Source: Panulirus ornatus (taxonomy: Eukaryota > Arthropoda > Malacostraca > Decapoda > Palinuridae). Taken from it: a DNA stretch of 64,000 bases. The stretch is from the NCBI RefSeq assembly GCF_036320965.1, contig NC_092286.1, positions 26,775,189 through 26,839,188 of the forward strand, read 5' to 3'. How positions within the stretch are numbered: position 1 is the stretch's first letter; each line of letters starts with the position of its first letter. Below the pieces are notes generated by a model. The model was not told where the DNA came from. It searched no databases and saw only the letters and a list, made by a program, of their open reading frames with translations. The position numbers were made by a program, and so were the translations under genes. Below are positions 21,510 to 33,026 of the stretch, one piece after another.

Positions 21510-23138
21510 AATGTAAGGAGGAGAGATTGCCAGAGAGCGTTATTGGTTTATGTGTTAATTAATAGGCTCTCAAAGAGAGACTTAAGGATGTTAATGTGAT
21601 GTATTTAGGATGTATTTAGGGAAGCAGAGATGGCTTGCACAAAAGATGCTTGTGGCATGAGAAGCGTGGGAGGTGGGCAGATTAGAAAGGGTAGTGAGTG
21701 GTGGGATGAAGAAGTTAGATTCTTAGTGAAAGAGAAGAGAGAGGCATTTGGACGATTTTTGCAGGGAAATAATGGAAATGACTTGGAGATGTATAAAAGA
21801 AAGAGACAGGAGGTCAAGAGAAAGGTGCAAGAGGTGAAAAAAAGCGCAAATGAGAGTTGGGGTGAGAGAGTATCATTAAATTTTAGGGAGAATAAAAAGA
21901 TGTTCTGGAAGGAGGTAAATAAAGTGCGTAAGACAAGGGAGCAAATGGGAACTTCAGTGAAGGGCGCAAATGGGGAGGTGATCACAAGTAGTGGTGATGT
22001 GAGAAGGAGATGGAGTGAGTATTTTGAAGGTTTGTTGAATGTGTTTGATGATAGAGTTGCAGATGTAGGGTGTTTTGGTTGAGGTGGTGTGCAAAGTGAG
22101 AGGGTTAGGGAAAACGATTTGGTAAACAGAGAAGAGGTAGTAAAAGCTTTGCGGAAGATGAAAGCCAGCAAGGCAGCAGGTTTGGATGGTATTGCAGTGG
22201 AATTTATTAAAAAAGGGGGTGACTGTATTGTTGACTGGTTGGTAAGGTTATTTAATGTATGTATGACTCATGGTGAGGTGCCTGAGGATTGGCGGAATGC
22301 GTGCATAGTGCCATTGTACAAAGGCAAAGGGGATAAGAGTGAGTGCTCAAATTACAGAGGTATAAGTTTGTTGAGTATTCCTGGTAAATTATATGGGAGG
22401 GTATTGATTGAGAGGGTGAAGGCAATGTACAGAGCATCAGATTGGGGAAGAGCAGTGTGGTTTCAGAAGTGGTAGAGGATGTGTGGATCAGGTGTTTGCT
22501 TTGAGAATGTATGTGAGAAATACTTAGAAAAGCAAATGGATTTGTATGTAGCATTTATGGATCTGGAGAAGGCATATGATAGAGTTGATAGAGATGCTCT
22601 GTGGAAGGTATTAAGAATATATGGTGTGGGAGGCAAGTTGTTAGAATCAGTGAAAAGTTTTTATCGAGGATGTAAGGCATGTGTATGTGTAGGAAGAGAG
22701 GAAAGTGATTGGTTCTTCAGTGAATGTAGGTTTGCGGCAGGGGTGTGTGATGTCTCCATGGTTGTTTAATTTGTTTATGGATGGGGTTGTTAGGAGGTGA
22801 ATGCAAGAGTTTTGGAAAGAGGGGCAAGTATGAAGTCTGTTGGGGATGAGAGAGCTTGGGAAGTGAGTCAGTTGTTGTTCGCTGATGATACAGCGCTGGT
22901 GGCTGATTCATGTGAGAAACTGCAGAAGCTGGTGACTGAGTTTGGTAAAGTGTGTGAAAGAAGAAAGTTAAGAGTAAATGTGAATAAGAGCAAGGTTATT
23001 AGGTACAGTAGGGTTGAGGGTCAAGTCAATTGGGAGGTGAGTTTGAATGGAGAAAAACTGGAGGAAGTGAAGTGTTTTAGATATCTGGGAGTGGATCTGG
23101 CAGCGGATGGAACCATGGAAGCGGAAGTGGATCATATA
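21510..23138 (+). mobile_element. LINE: endonuclease end, linker and RT, internally deleted
   Basis: Reads part of the endonuclease end, then jumps from DVNV to VFREAE with a repeated GATGTATTTAG (21598-21620), so about 230 bp are missing. It continues with linker and RT (GLDGIAVEF, motif A FMDLEKAYDRVD at about 22560, motif C LLFADDTALV at about 22875). Stops and shifts at 22079, 22470 and 22735 kill it. It ends abruptly at GTGGATCAT followed by (AT)n. The 220 bp before it (21291-21509) look like still older LINE sequence. Confidence 0.85.
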
Positions 23139-23207
23139 TATGTATATATATATATATTATATATATATATATAATATATATATATATATTATATATATAT
23201 TATATAT
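23139..23207. repeat. (AT)n microsatellite between two LINE pieces
   Basis: About 70 bp of AT repeat. Both junctions recur elsewhere in the window (left junction at 34568, right junction at 30056). Confidence 0.92.
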
Positions 23208-23962
23208 ATGAGAAGCGTGGGAAGTGGGTTGATTAGAAAGGGTAGTGAGTGGTGGGATGAAGAAGTTAGATTCTTAGTGAAAGAGAAGAGAGAGGCATTT
23301 GGACGATTTTTGCAGGGAAATAATGGAAATGACTTGGAGATGTATAAAAGAAAGAGACAGGAGGTCAAGAGAAAGGTGCAAGAGGTGAAAAAAAGCGCAA
23401 ATGAGAGTTGGGGTGAGAGAGTATCATTAAATTTTAGGGAGAATAAAAAGATGTTCTGGAAGGAGGTAAATAAAGTGCGTAAGACAAGGGAGCAAATGGG
23501 AACTTCAGTGAAGGGCGCAAATGGGGAGGTAATAACAAGTAGTGGTGATGTGAGAAGGAGATGGAGTGAGTATTTTGAAGGTTTGTTGAATGTGTTTGAT
23601 GATAGAGTTGCAGATGTAGGGTGTTTTGGTTGAGGTGGTGTGCAAAGTGAGAGGGTTAGGGAAAACGATTTGGTAAACAGAGAAGAGGTAGTAAAAGCTT
23701 TGCGGAAGATGAAAGCCAGCAAGGCAGCAGGTTTGGATGGTATTGCAGTGGAATTTATTAAAAAAGGGGGTGACTGTATTGTTGACTGGTTGGTAAGGTT
23801 ATTTAATGTATGTATGACTCATGGTGAGGTGCCTGAGGATTGGCGGAATGCGTGCATAGTGCCATTGTACAAAGGCAAAGGGGATAAGAGTGAGTGCTCA
23901 AATTACAGAGGTATAAGTTTGTTGAGTATTCCTGGTAAATTATATGGGAGGGTATTGATTTA
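23208..23962 (+). mobile_element. LINE fragment: linker to RT start
   Basis: Begins at MRSVGSGLIRKGSEWW directly after (AT)n and runs to YGRVLI, with a stop at about 23630. Nearly identical to 21650-22410. Ends where the older LINE family starts. Confidence 0.85.
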
Positions 23963-24035
23963 GTGAAAGGCAAGAAGTTGTATGGAGCATTTATGGATCT
24001 GGAGAAAGCGTATGACATGGTCAAGTGGAATACCT

Positions 24036-24081
<46 letters not shown>

Positions 24082-24451
24082 CTCCCGCGTTTGCGAGGTA
24101 GCGCAAGGAAACAGACGAAAGAAATGGCCCAACCCACCCCCATACACATGTATATACATACGTCCACACACGCAAATATACATACCTACACAGCTTTCCA
24201 TGGTTTACCCCAGACGCTTCACATGCCTTGATTCAATCCACTGACAGCATGTCAACCCTGGTATACCACATCGCTCCAATTCACTCTATTCCTTGCCCTC
24301 CTTTCACCCTCCTGCATGTTCAGGAATACCTTATGGGATGGTTAAGATGTATGGGCTAGGAGGACAACTGTTGCATGGTGTGAAAGCCTTGTACAGAGGA
24401 GCAAATTCTTTTGTGAAAGTGGATGGAGAGTAGAGTAAAAGATTTGGTGTA
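23963..24451 (+). mobile_element. fragment of the older LINE family (RT motif A), split by an insertion
   Basis: Reads GKKLYGAFMDLEKAYDMVKW before the insertion. After it, reading on from 24324, it gives frame-shifted remnants of the same domain (YGVGGQLL-like). The sequence differs clearly from the abundant LINE family and resembles the element at 38523-40880 (KGKRL, DLEKVYD). Confidence 0.65.
24038..24323 (-). mobile_element. LINE type A 3' end inserted in an older LINE, with TSD
   Basis: A 39-bp T run, the 3' UTR and the last LINE codons up to CATGTTCAG. GAATACCTTA (10 bp) stands on both sides (24028-24037 and 24324-24333). It is a very short, complete, 5'-truncated insertion. Confidence 0.92.
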
Positions 24452-25340
24452 TATTTTAACTTTCTAAAAGGGGAAACAGAAGAAGGAGTCACGCGGGGAG
24501 TGCTTATCCTCCTCGAAGGCTCAGATCGGGGTGTCTAAATGTGTGTGGATGTAACCAAGATGAGAAAAAAGGAGAGATAGGTAGTATGTTTGAGGAAGGG
24601 AACCTGGATGTTTTGGTTCTGAGTGAAACAAAGCTCAAGGGTAAAGGGGAAGAGTGGTTAGGGAGTGTCTTGGGAGTAAAGTCAGGGATTGGTGAGAGGA
24701 CAAGAGCAAGGGAAGGAGTAGCACTACTCCTGAAACAGGAGTGGTGGGAGTATGTGATAGAGTGTAAGAAAGTAAATTCTAGATTGATATGGGTAAAACT
24801 GAAAGTGGATGGAGAGAGATGGGTGATTATTGGTGCCTATGCACCTGGGCCTGAGAAGAAAGATCATGAGAAGCAAGTGTTTTGGGAGCAGCTGAGTGAG
24901 TGTGTTAGTAGTTTTGATGCACAAGAACGTTTTATAGTGATGGGTGATTTAAATGCAAAGGTGAGTAATGTGGCAGTTGAGGGAATAATTGGTGTATATG
25001 GGGTGTCCAGTGTTGTAAATGGAATTGAAGAGCTTGTAGATTTATGTGCTGAAAAAGGACTGGTGATTGGGAATACCTGGTTTAAAAAGAGAGATATACG
25101 TAAGTATATGTATGTAAGTAGGAGAGATTGCCAGAGAGCGTTATTGGATTATGTGTTAATTAATAGGCTCTCAAAAGAGAGACTTAAGGATGTTAATGTG
25201 ATGTATTTAGGATGTATTTAGGGAAGCAGAGATGGCTTGCACAAAAGATGCTTGTGGCATGAGAAGCGTGGGAAGTGGGTTGATTAGAAAGGGTAGTGAG
25301 TGGTGGGATGAAGAAGTAAGATTATTAGTGAAAGAGAAGA
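24452..25340 (+). mobile_element. LINE 5' UTR end and endonuclease, same internal deletion as 21510 copy
   Basis: 5' UTR piece (AACTTTCTAAAAGGGGAAAC) followed by endonuclease from MCGCNQDEKKGEIGSM (24541), with SETKLKG, GAYAPG, GDLNAK and LDYVLIN. It then jumps from DVNV to a repeated GATGTATTTAGG, exactly as at 21594-21620. It stops in the linker at about 25340 against an inverted copy. Confidence 0.85.
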
Positions 25341-26657
25341 GACATCACACACCTCTGCCGCAAACCTATGTTCACTGAGAACCAATCACTTTCCTCTCTT
25401 TCTACACGTACACATGTCTTACATCCTCAATAAAAACTTTTCACTGCTTCTAACAACTTGCCTCCCACACCATATATTCTTAATACCTTCCACAAAGCAT
25501 CTCTATCAACTGTATCATATGCCTTCTCCAGATCCATAAATGCTACATACAAATCCATATGCTTTTCTGAGTATTTCTCACATACATCCTTCAGAGCAAA
25601 CACCTGATCCATCCCATTCCTCCCCCACTCCCCTTACCTCCTTTGTTCTCACCTTTTTCCATTCTGTACTCAGTCTCTCCTGGTACTTCCTCACACAAGT
25701 CTCCTTCCCAAGCTCACTTACTCTCACCACTCTCTTCACCCCAACATTCTCTCTTCTTTTCTGAAAACCCCTACAAATCTTCACCTTCGCCTCCACAAGA
25801 TAATGATCAGACATCCCTCCAGTTGCACCTCTCAGCACATTAACATCCAAAAGTCTTTCTTTCGCGTGCCTATCAATTAACACGTAATCCAATAACGCTC
25901 TCTGGCCATTTCTCCTACTTACATACGTATACATATATATATCTCTTTTTTTTAAACCAGGTATTCCCAATCACCAGTCCTTTTTCAGCACATAAATCTA
26001 CAAGCTCTTACCATTTCTATTTATAACACTGAACACCCCATGTATACCAATTATTCCCACAACTGCCACATCACTCACCTATAACCCGGTCTTGTGCATC
26101 AAAACCACTAACACACACATTCAGTTGCTCCCAAAACACTTGCCTCTCATGATCTTTCTTCTCATGCCCAGGTGCATATGCACCAATAATCACCCATCTC
26201 TCTCCATCAACTTTCAGTTTTACCCATATCAATCTAGAATTTACCTTCTTACACTCTATCACATACTCCCACAACTCCTGTTTCAGGAGTAGTGCTACTC
26301 CTTCCCTTGCTCTTGTCCTCTCACCAACCCCTGACTTTTCTCCCAAGACATTCCCAAACCACTCTTCCCCTTTAGCTTCGTTTCACTCGGAGCCAAAACA
26401 TCCAGATTCCTTTCCTCAAATGTAGTACCTATCTCTCCTTTTTTCCCATCTTGGTTACATCCACACACATTTAGACACCCCAATCTGAGCCTTTGAGGAG
26501 GTTGAGCACTCCCCGCATGACTCCTTCTGTTTCCCCTTTTAGAAAGTTAAGATACAACGAGGGAAGGGTTTCTGGCCCCCCTCTCCCGTCCCCTTTAGTC
26601 GCCTTCTACGACACGTGAGGAATGTGTGGGAAGTATTCTTTCTCCCCTATCCCCAGG
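25341..26657 (-). mobile_element. LINE with internal deletion: 5' UTR, endonuclease, then RT motif A region
   Basis: From the right: head CCCTATCCCCAGGA (ends 26657), 5' UTR, endonuclease (MGCLNVCGCNQDGKKGEIG, GAYAPG, SDHYLVEAK) and linker to GEEWD. It then joins directly at about 25612 to MDQVFALKDVCEKYSEK and motif A (FMDLEKAYDTVD), and stops after SFYRG. Several small indels break the endonuclease frame. Confidence 0.85.
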
Positions 26658-26723
<66 letters not shown>

Positions 26724-26737
26724 TTATATTATATTAT
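26658..26737. repeat. (AT)n microsatellite between LINE head and next LINE tail
   Basis: About 80 bp of AT repeat. Left neighbour is a LINE head, right neighbour the tail TATACTTTGTCGCTGTC of another LINE in the same orientation. Confidence 0.92.
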
Positions 26738-27777
26738 TATACTTTGTCGCTGTCTCCCGCGTTTGCGAGGTAGCGCAAGGAAACAGACGAAAGAAATGGC
26801 CCAACCCCCCCCCCCATACACATGTATATACATACGTCCACACACGCAAATATACATACCTACACAGCTTTCCATGGTTTACCCCAGACGCTTCACATGC
26901 CTTGATTCAATCCACTGACAGCACGTCAACCCCGGTATATCACATCGCTCCAATTCACTCTATTCCTTGCCCTCCTTTCACCCTCCTGCATGTTCAGGCC
27001 CCAATCACACAAAATCTTTTTCACTCCATCTTTCCACCTCCAATTTGGTCTCCCTCTTCTCCTCGTTCCCTCCACCTCTGACACATATATCCTCTTGGTC
27101 AATCTTTCCTCACTCATTCTCTCCATGTGCCCAAACCACTTCAAAACACCCTCTTCTGCTCTCTCAACCACGCTCTTTTTATTTCCACACATCTCTCTTA
27201 CCCTTACGTTACTCACTCGATCAAACCACCTCACACCACACATTGTCCTCAAACATCTCATTTCCAGCACATCCATCCTCCTGCGCACAACTCTATCCAT
27301 AGCCCACGCCTAGCAACCATACAACATTGTTGGAACCACTATTCCTTCAAACATACCCATTTTTGCTTTCCGAGATAATGTTCTCGACTTCCACACATTC
27401 TTCAAGGCCCCCAGAATTTTCGCCCCCTCCCCCACCCTATGATCCACTTCCGCTTCCATGGTTCCATCCGCTGCCAGATCCACTCCCAGATATCTAAAAC
27501 ACTTCACTTCCTCCAGTTTTTCTCCATTCAAACTCACCTCCCAATTGACTTGACCCTCAACCCTACTGTACCTAATAACCTTGCTCTTATTCACATTTAC
27601 TCTTAACTTTCTTCTTCCACACACTTTACCAAACTCAGTCACCAGCTTCTGCAGTTTCTCACATGAATCAGCCACCAGCGCTGTATCATCAGCGAACAAC
27701 AACTGACTCACTTCCCAAGCTCTCTCATCCCCAACAGACTTCATACTTGCCCCTCTTTCCAAAACTCTTGCATTTAC
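26738..27777 (-). mobile_element. LINE type A 3' part: RT motif C to tail
   Basis: Minus strand from VNARVLERGASMKSV through LLFADDTALV, YLGVDLAADG and DRVVRRRMDVLEM to the GRPNWRWKDG end and 3' UTR. A stop replaces Glu in YGCEAW (TAG at 27311-27313). At 27777 it meets a plus-strand copy with no spacer. Confidence 0.88.
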
Positions 27778-29991
27778 CTTGTATTTAGGGAATCAGTGAT
27801 GGATTGCGCAAAAGATGCTTGTGGCATGAGAAGAGTGGGAGGTGGATTGATTAGAAAGGGTAGTGAGTGGTGGGATGAAGAAGTAAGAGTATTAGTGAAA
27901 GAGAAGAGAGAGGCATTTGGACGATTTTTGCAGGGAAAAAATACAATTGAGTGGGAGACGTATAAAAGAAAGAGACAGGAGGTCAAGAGAAAGGTGCAAG
28001 AGGTGAAAAAAAGCGCAAATGAGAGTTGGGGTGAGAGAGTATCATTAAATTTTAGGGAGAATAAAAAGATGTTCTGGAAGGAGGTAAATAAAGTGCGTAA
28101 GACAAGGGAGCAAATGGGAACTTCAGTGAAGGGCGCAAATGGGGAGGTAATAACAAGTAGTGGTGATGTGAGAAGGAGATGGAGTGAGTATTTTGAAGGT
28201 TTGTTGAATGTGTTTGATGATAGAGTGGCAGATATAGGGTGTTTTGGTCGAGGTGGTGTGCAAAGTGAGAGGGTTAGGGAAAACGATTTGGTAAACAGAG
28301 AAGAGGTAGTAAAAGCTTTGCGGAAGATGAAAGCCAGCAAGGCAGCAGGTTTGGATGGTATTGCAGTGGAATTTAGTAAAAAAGGGGGTGACTGTATTGT
28401 TGACTGGTTGGTAAGGTTATTTAATGTATGTATGACTCATGGTGAGGTGCCTGAGGATTGGCGGAATGCGTGCATAGTGCCATTGTACAAAGGCAAAGGG
28501 GATAAGAGTGAGTGCTCAAATTACAGAGGTATAAGTTTGTTGAGTATTCCTGGTAAATTATATGGGAGGGTATTGATTGAGAGGGTGAAGGCATGTACAG
28601 AGCATCAGATTGGGGAAGAGCAGTGTGGTTTCAGAAGTGGTAGAGGATGTGTGGATCAGGTGTTTGCTTTGAAGAATGTATGTGAGAAATACTTAGAAAA
28701 GCAAATGGATTTGTATGTAGCATTTATGGATCTGGAGAAGGCATATGATAGAGTTGATAGAGATGCTCTGTGGAAGGTATTAAGAATATATGGTGTGGGT
28801 GGCAAGTTGTTAGAAGCAGTGAAAAGTTTTTATCGAGGATGTAAGGCATGTGTATGTGTAGGAAGAGAGGAAAGTGATTGGTTCTCAGTGAATGTAGGTT
28901 TGTGGCAGGGGTGTGTGATGTCTCCATGGTTGTTTAATTTGTTTATGGATGGGGTTGTTAGGGAGGTGAATGCAAGAGTTTTGGAAAGAGGGGCAAGTAT
29001 GAAGTCTGTTGGGGATGAGAGAGCTTGGGAAGTGAGTCAGTTGTTGTTCACTGATGATACAGCGCTGGTGGCTGATTCATGTGAGAAACTGCAGAAACTG
29101 GTGACTGAGTTTGGTAAAGTGTGTGAAAGAAGAAAGTTAAGAGTAAATGTGAATAAGAGCAAGGTTATTAGGTACAGTAGGGTTGAGGGTCAAGTCAAGT
29201 GGGAGGTGAGTTTGAATGGAGAAAAACTGGAGGAAGTGAAGTGTTTTAGATATCTGGGAGTGGATCTGGCAGCGGATGGAACCTTGGAAGCGGAAGTGGA
29301 TCATAGGGTGGGGGAGGGGGCGAAAATTCTGGGAGCCTTAAAGAATGTGTGGAAGTCGAGAACATTATCTCGGAAAGCAAAAATGGGTATGTTTGAAGGA
29401 ATAGTGGTTCCAACAATGTTGTATGGTTGCGAGGCGTGGGCTATGGATAGAGTTGTGCGCAGGAGGATGGATGTGCTGGAAATGAGATGTTTGAGGACAA
29501 TGTGTGGTGTGAGGTGGTTTGATCGAGTAAGTAACGTAAGGGTAAGAGAGATGTGTGGAAATAAAAAGAGCGTGGTTGAGAGAGCAGAAGAGGGTGTTTT
29601 GAAATGGTTTGGGCACATGGAGAGAATGAGTGAGGAAAGATTGACCAAGAGGATATATGTGTCGGAGGTGGAGGGAACGAGGAGAAGAGGGAGACCAAAT
29701 TGGTGGTGGAAAGATGGAGTGAAAAGATTTTGTGTGATCGGGGCCTGAACATGCAGGAGGGTGAAAGGAGGGCAAGGAATAGAGTGAATTGGAGCGATGT
29801 GGTATACCGGGGTTGACGTGCTGTCAGTGGATTGAATCAAGGCATATGAAGCGTCTGGGGTAAACCATGGAAAGCTGTGTAGGTATGTATATTTGCGTGT
29901 GTGGGCGTATGTATATACTTGTGTATGGGGGTGGGTTGGGCCATTTCTTTTGTCTGTTTCCTTGCGCTACCTCGCAAACGCGGGAGACCGA

Positions 29992-29999
<8 letters not shown>
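27778..29999 (+). mobile_element. LINE type A, 5'-truncated, nearly complete RT
   Basis: Begins at VFRESVMDCAKDACG and runs to the type-A 3' UTR and a short A run. It carries a 650-codon open frame (27796-29748). Its tail is shortened: GGGAGACCG is followed at once by A and (AT)n. Confidence 0.9.
27796..29748 (+). pseudogene. LINE linker, reverse transcriptase and C-terminus, 650-codon frame
   Basis: RT landmarks in order: GLDGIAVEF, CGFRSGRGC, motif A FMDLEKAYDRVD, motif B GLWQGCVMSPWLF (Arg of RQG changed to Trp), motif C LLFTDDTALV (Ala of FADD changed to Thr) and YLGVDLAADG. The last 25 codons are shifted by a 1-nt loss in a run of A (GTGAAAAGATTT), so the protein ends KRFCVIGA instead of the usual KKILCDRG. 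No endonuclease. Non-functional as an element, though the catalytic Asp residues remain. Confidence 0.85.

Positions 30000-30056
<57 letters not shown>
30000..30056. repeat. (AT)n microsatellite joining two plus-strand LINEs
   Basis: About 57 bp of AT repeat between the short A tail on the left and the internal LINE point GAGAAGCGTGGGAGG on the right. The same right junction occurs at 23208. Confidence 0.92.
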
Positions 30057-30061
<5 letters not shown>

Positions 30062-32230
30062 AGCGTGGGAGGTGGGCAGATTAGAAAGGGTAGTGAGTGG
30101 TGGGATGAAGAAGTTAGATTCTTAGTGAAAGAGAAGGGAGTGGCATTTGGACGATTTTTGCAGGGAAATAATGGAAATGACTTGGAGATGTATAAAAGAA
30201 AGAGACAGGAGGTCAAGAGAAAGGTGCAAATGGTGTAAAAGAGGGCAAATGAGAGTTGGGGTGAGAGAGTATCATTAGATTTTAGGGAGAATAAAAAGAT
30301 GTTTTGGAAGGAAGTAAATAAAGTGCGTAAGACGAGGGAACAAATGGTAACTTCAGTGAAGGGGGCAAATGGGGAGGTGATCACAAGTAGTGGTGATGTG
30401 AGAAGGAGATGGAGTGAGTATTTTGAAGGTTTGTTGAATATGTTTGATGATAGAGTTGCAGATGTAGGGTGTTTTGGTTGAGGTGGTGTGCAAAGTAAGA
30501 GGGTTAGAGAAAAGGATTTGGTAAACATAGAAGAGGTAGTAAAAGCTTTGCGGAAGATGAAAGCCAGCAAGGCAGCAGGTTTGGATGGTATTGCAGTGGA
30601 ATTTATTAAGAAAGGGGGAGACTGTATTGTTGACTGGTTGGTAAGGTTATTTAATGTATGTGTGATTTATAGTGAGGTGCCTGAGGATTGGCGGAATGCT
30701 TGCATTGTGCCATTGTACAAATGCAAAGGGGAAAAGAGTGAGTGCTCAAATTACAGAGGTATAAGTTTGTTGAGTATTCCTGGTAAATTATATGGGAGGG
30801 TATTGATTGATAGGGTGAAGGCATGTACAGAGCATCAGATTGGGGAAGAGCAGTGTGGTTTCAGAAGTGGTAGAGGATGTGTGGATCAGGTGTTTGCTTT
30901 GAAGAATGTATGTGAGAAATACTTAGAAAAGCAAATGGATTTGTACGTAACAGTTATGGATCTGGAGAAGGCATATGATAGAGTTGACAGAGATGCTCTG
31001 TGGAAGGTATTAAGAATATATGGTGTGGGAGGCAAGTTGTTAGAATCAGTGAAAAGTTTTTATCGAGGATGTAAGACACGTGTACGTGTAGGAAGAGAGG
31101 AAAGTGATTGGTTCTCAGTGAATGTAGGTTTGCGGCAGGGGTGTGTGATGTCTCCATGGTTGTTTAATTTGTTTATGGATGGGGTTGATAGGGAGGTGAA
31201 TGCAAGAGTTTTGGAAAGAGGGGCAAGTATGCAGTGTGTTGTGGATGTGAGAGCCTGGGAAGTGAGTTAGTTGTTGTTCGCTGATGATACAGCGCTGGTG
31301 GCTGATTCATATGAGAAACTGCAGAAGCTGGTGACTGAGTTCGGTAAAGTGTGTGAAAGAAGAAAGTTAAGAGTAAATGTGAATAAGAGCAAGGTTATTA
31401 GGTACAGTAGGGTTGAGGGTCAAGTCAATTGGGAGGTAAAGTTGAATGGAGAAAAACTGGAGGAAGTAAAGTGTTTTAGGTATCTGGGGGTGGATCTGGC
31501 AGCAGATGGAATCATGGAAGCAGAAGTGAATCATAGGGTCGGGGAGGGAGTGAAAATTCTGGGAGCCTTGAAGAATGTGTGGAAGTCAAGAACATTATCT
31601 TGGAGAGCAAAAATGGGTATGTTTGAAGGAATAGTGGTTCCAACAATGTTGTATGGTTGCTAGGCGTGGGCTATGGATAGAGTTGTGCGCAGGAGGATGG
31701 ATGTGCTGGAAATGAGATGTTTGAGGACAATGTGTGGTGTGAGGTGGTTTGATCGAGTAAGTAACGTAAGGATAAGAGAGATGTGTGGAAATAAAAAGAG
31801 CGTGGTTGAGAGAGCAGAAGAGGGTGTTTTGAAATGGTTTGGGCACATGGAGAGAATGAGTGAGGAAAGATTGACCAAGAGGATATATGTGTCGGAGGTG
31901 GAGGGAACGAGGAGAAGTGGGAGACCAAATTGGAGGTGGAATGGAGTGAAAAAGATTTTGTGTGATCGGGGCCTGAACATGCAGGAGGGTGAAAGGAGGG
32001 CAAGGAATAGAGTGAATTGGATCGATGTGGTATACCGGGGTTGACGTGCTGTCAGTGGATTGAATCAGGGCATGTGAAGTGTCTGGGGTAAACCATGGAA
32101 AGCTGTGTAGGTATGTATATTTGCGTGTGTGGACGCATGTATATACATGTGTATGGGGATGGGTTGGGCCATTTCTTTCGTCTGTTTCCTTGCGCTACCT
32201 TGCAAACGCAGTAGACAGCGGAAAAAAAAA
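30057..32230 (+). mobile_element. LINE type A, linker to tail, multiply broken
   Basis: Covers linker, RT and C-terminus. Stops at about 30236 (GTGTAA), 30479 (TGA), 31268 (TAG before LLFADDTALV) and 31662 (TAG in YGCEAW), plus loss of codons in GRPNWRWNG. RT motifs A (VMDLEKAYDRVD) and B (GLRQGCVMSPWLF) remain. More substitutions than the neighbouring copies, so somewhat older. Confidence 0.88.
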
Positions 32231-32379
32231 AATTGAGATGTATAGGTATGTATATTTGCGTGTGTGGACGTGTATGTATATACATGTGTATGTGGGTGGG
32301 TTGGGCCATTCTTTCATCTGTTTCCTTGCGCTACCTCGCTAACGCATGAGACAGCGACAAAGCAAAATAAAAATAATAG

Positions 32380-32380
<1 letters not shown>
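32231..32380 (+). mobile_element. LINE type B tail fragment
   Basis: TTGAGATGTATAGGTATG, GGGTTGGGCCATTC, CTACCTCGCTAACGCATG and GACAAAGCAAAATAAAAAT match the last 150 bp of the type-B 3' UTR (compare 16950-17095). It follows directly on a type-A tail. Confidence 0.8.

Positions 32381-32425
<45 letters not shown>
32381..32425. repeat. (AT)n microsatellite between tails
   Basis: AT repeat between a plus-strand LINE tail and the T run of a minus-strand short element. Confidence 0.9.
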
Positions 32426-32433
<8 letters not shown>

Positions 32434-32655
32434 TATACTATTCGCCATCTCCCGCGTTAGCAAGGTAGCGTTAAGACCAGAGGACTGAGCCTTTTAGGGA
32501 ATATCCTCACTTGGCCCCCTCCTCTGTTCCTTCATTAGGAAAACTAAAAAAGAGAGGGGAGGATAACCAGCCCCCCGCTCCCTTCCCTTTTAGTCGCCTT
32601 CTACGACACGCAGGGAATACGTGGGAAGCATTCTTTCTCCCCTATCCCCAGGGAT
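32426..32655 (-). mobile_element. short LINE-like element (SINE-like), complete
   Basis: Read on the minus strand: head TATCCCTGGGGATAGG, GAAAGAATGCTTCCCACG, GGCGACTAAAAGGGAAGG, a central AGAGGAGGGGGCCA block, then CGCTACCTTGCTAACGCGGG, GGCGAATAGTAT and a run of A. Head and tail both resemble those of the LINE. No reading frame and no convincing tRNA-type A/B boxes. Confidence 0.85.
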
Positions 32656-32658
32656 ATA

Positions 32659-32719
<61 letters not shown>
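32656..32719. repeat. (AT)n microsatellite between two short elements
   Basis: About 64 bp AT repeat, head of one short element on the left, tail of the next on the right. Confidence 0.92.
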
Positions 32720-32722
<3 letters not shown>

Positions 32723-32959
32723 TCTTTTTTTTCTTTTAAACTATTTGCCATTTCCCGCGTTGGCGAGGTAGCGTTAAGAACAGAGGACTGGGCCTTTTTT
32801 GGAATATCCTCACCTGGCCCCCTCTGTTCCTTCTTTTGGAAAATTAAAAAAAAAAACGAGAGGGGAGGATTTCCAGCCCCCCGCTCCCTCCCCTTTTAGT
32901 CGCCTTCTACGACATGCAGGGAATACGTGGGAAGTATTCTTAATCCCCTATCCCCAGGG

Positions 32960-32961
<2 letters not shown>
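32720..32961 (-). mobile_element. short LINE-like element (SINE-like), complete
   Basis: Same structure as 32426-32655: head at 32961, a poly-A patch in the middle, tail GCCAACGCGGGAAATGGC and a T-rich run at the left. Same orientation as its neighbour. Confidence 0.85.

Positions 32962-33019
<58 letters not shown>
32962..33019. repeat. (AT)n microsatellite between short element head and LINE tail
   Basis: About 58 bp AT repeat, followed by the T run of a minus-strand LINE. Confidence 0.92.

Positions 33020-33026
<7 letters not shown>

Noticed and set aside
23139..33019. CRISPR-like or satellite array suggested by repeated (AT)n blocks at intervals
   Set aside because: Spacers are whole retroelements of different sizes; there is no regular repeat-spacer unit.
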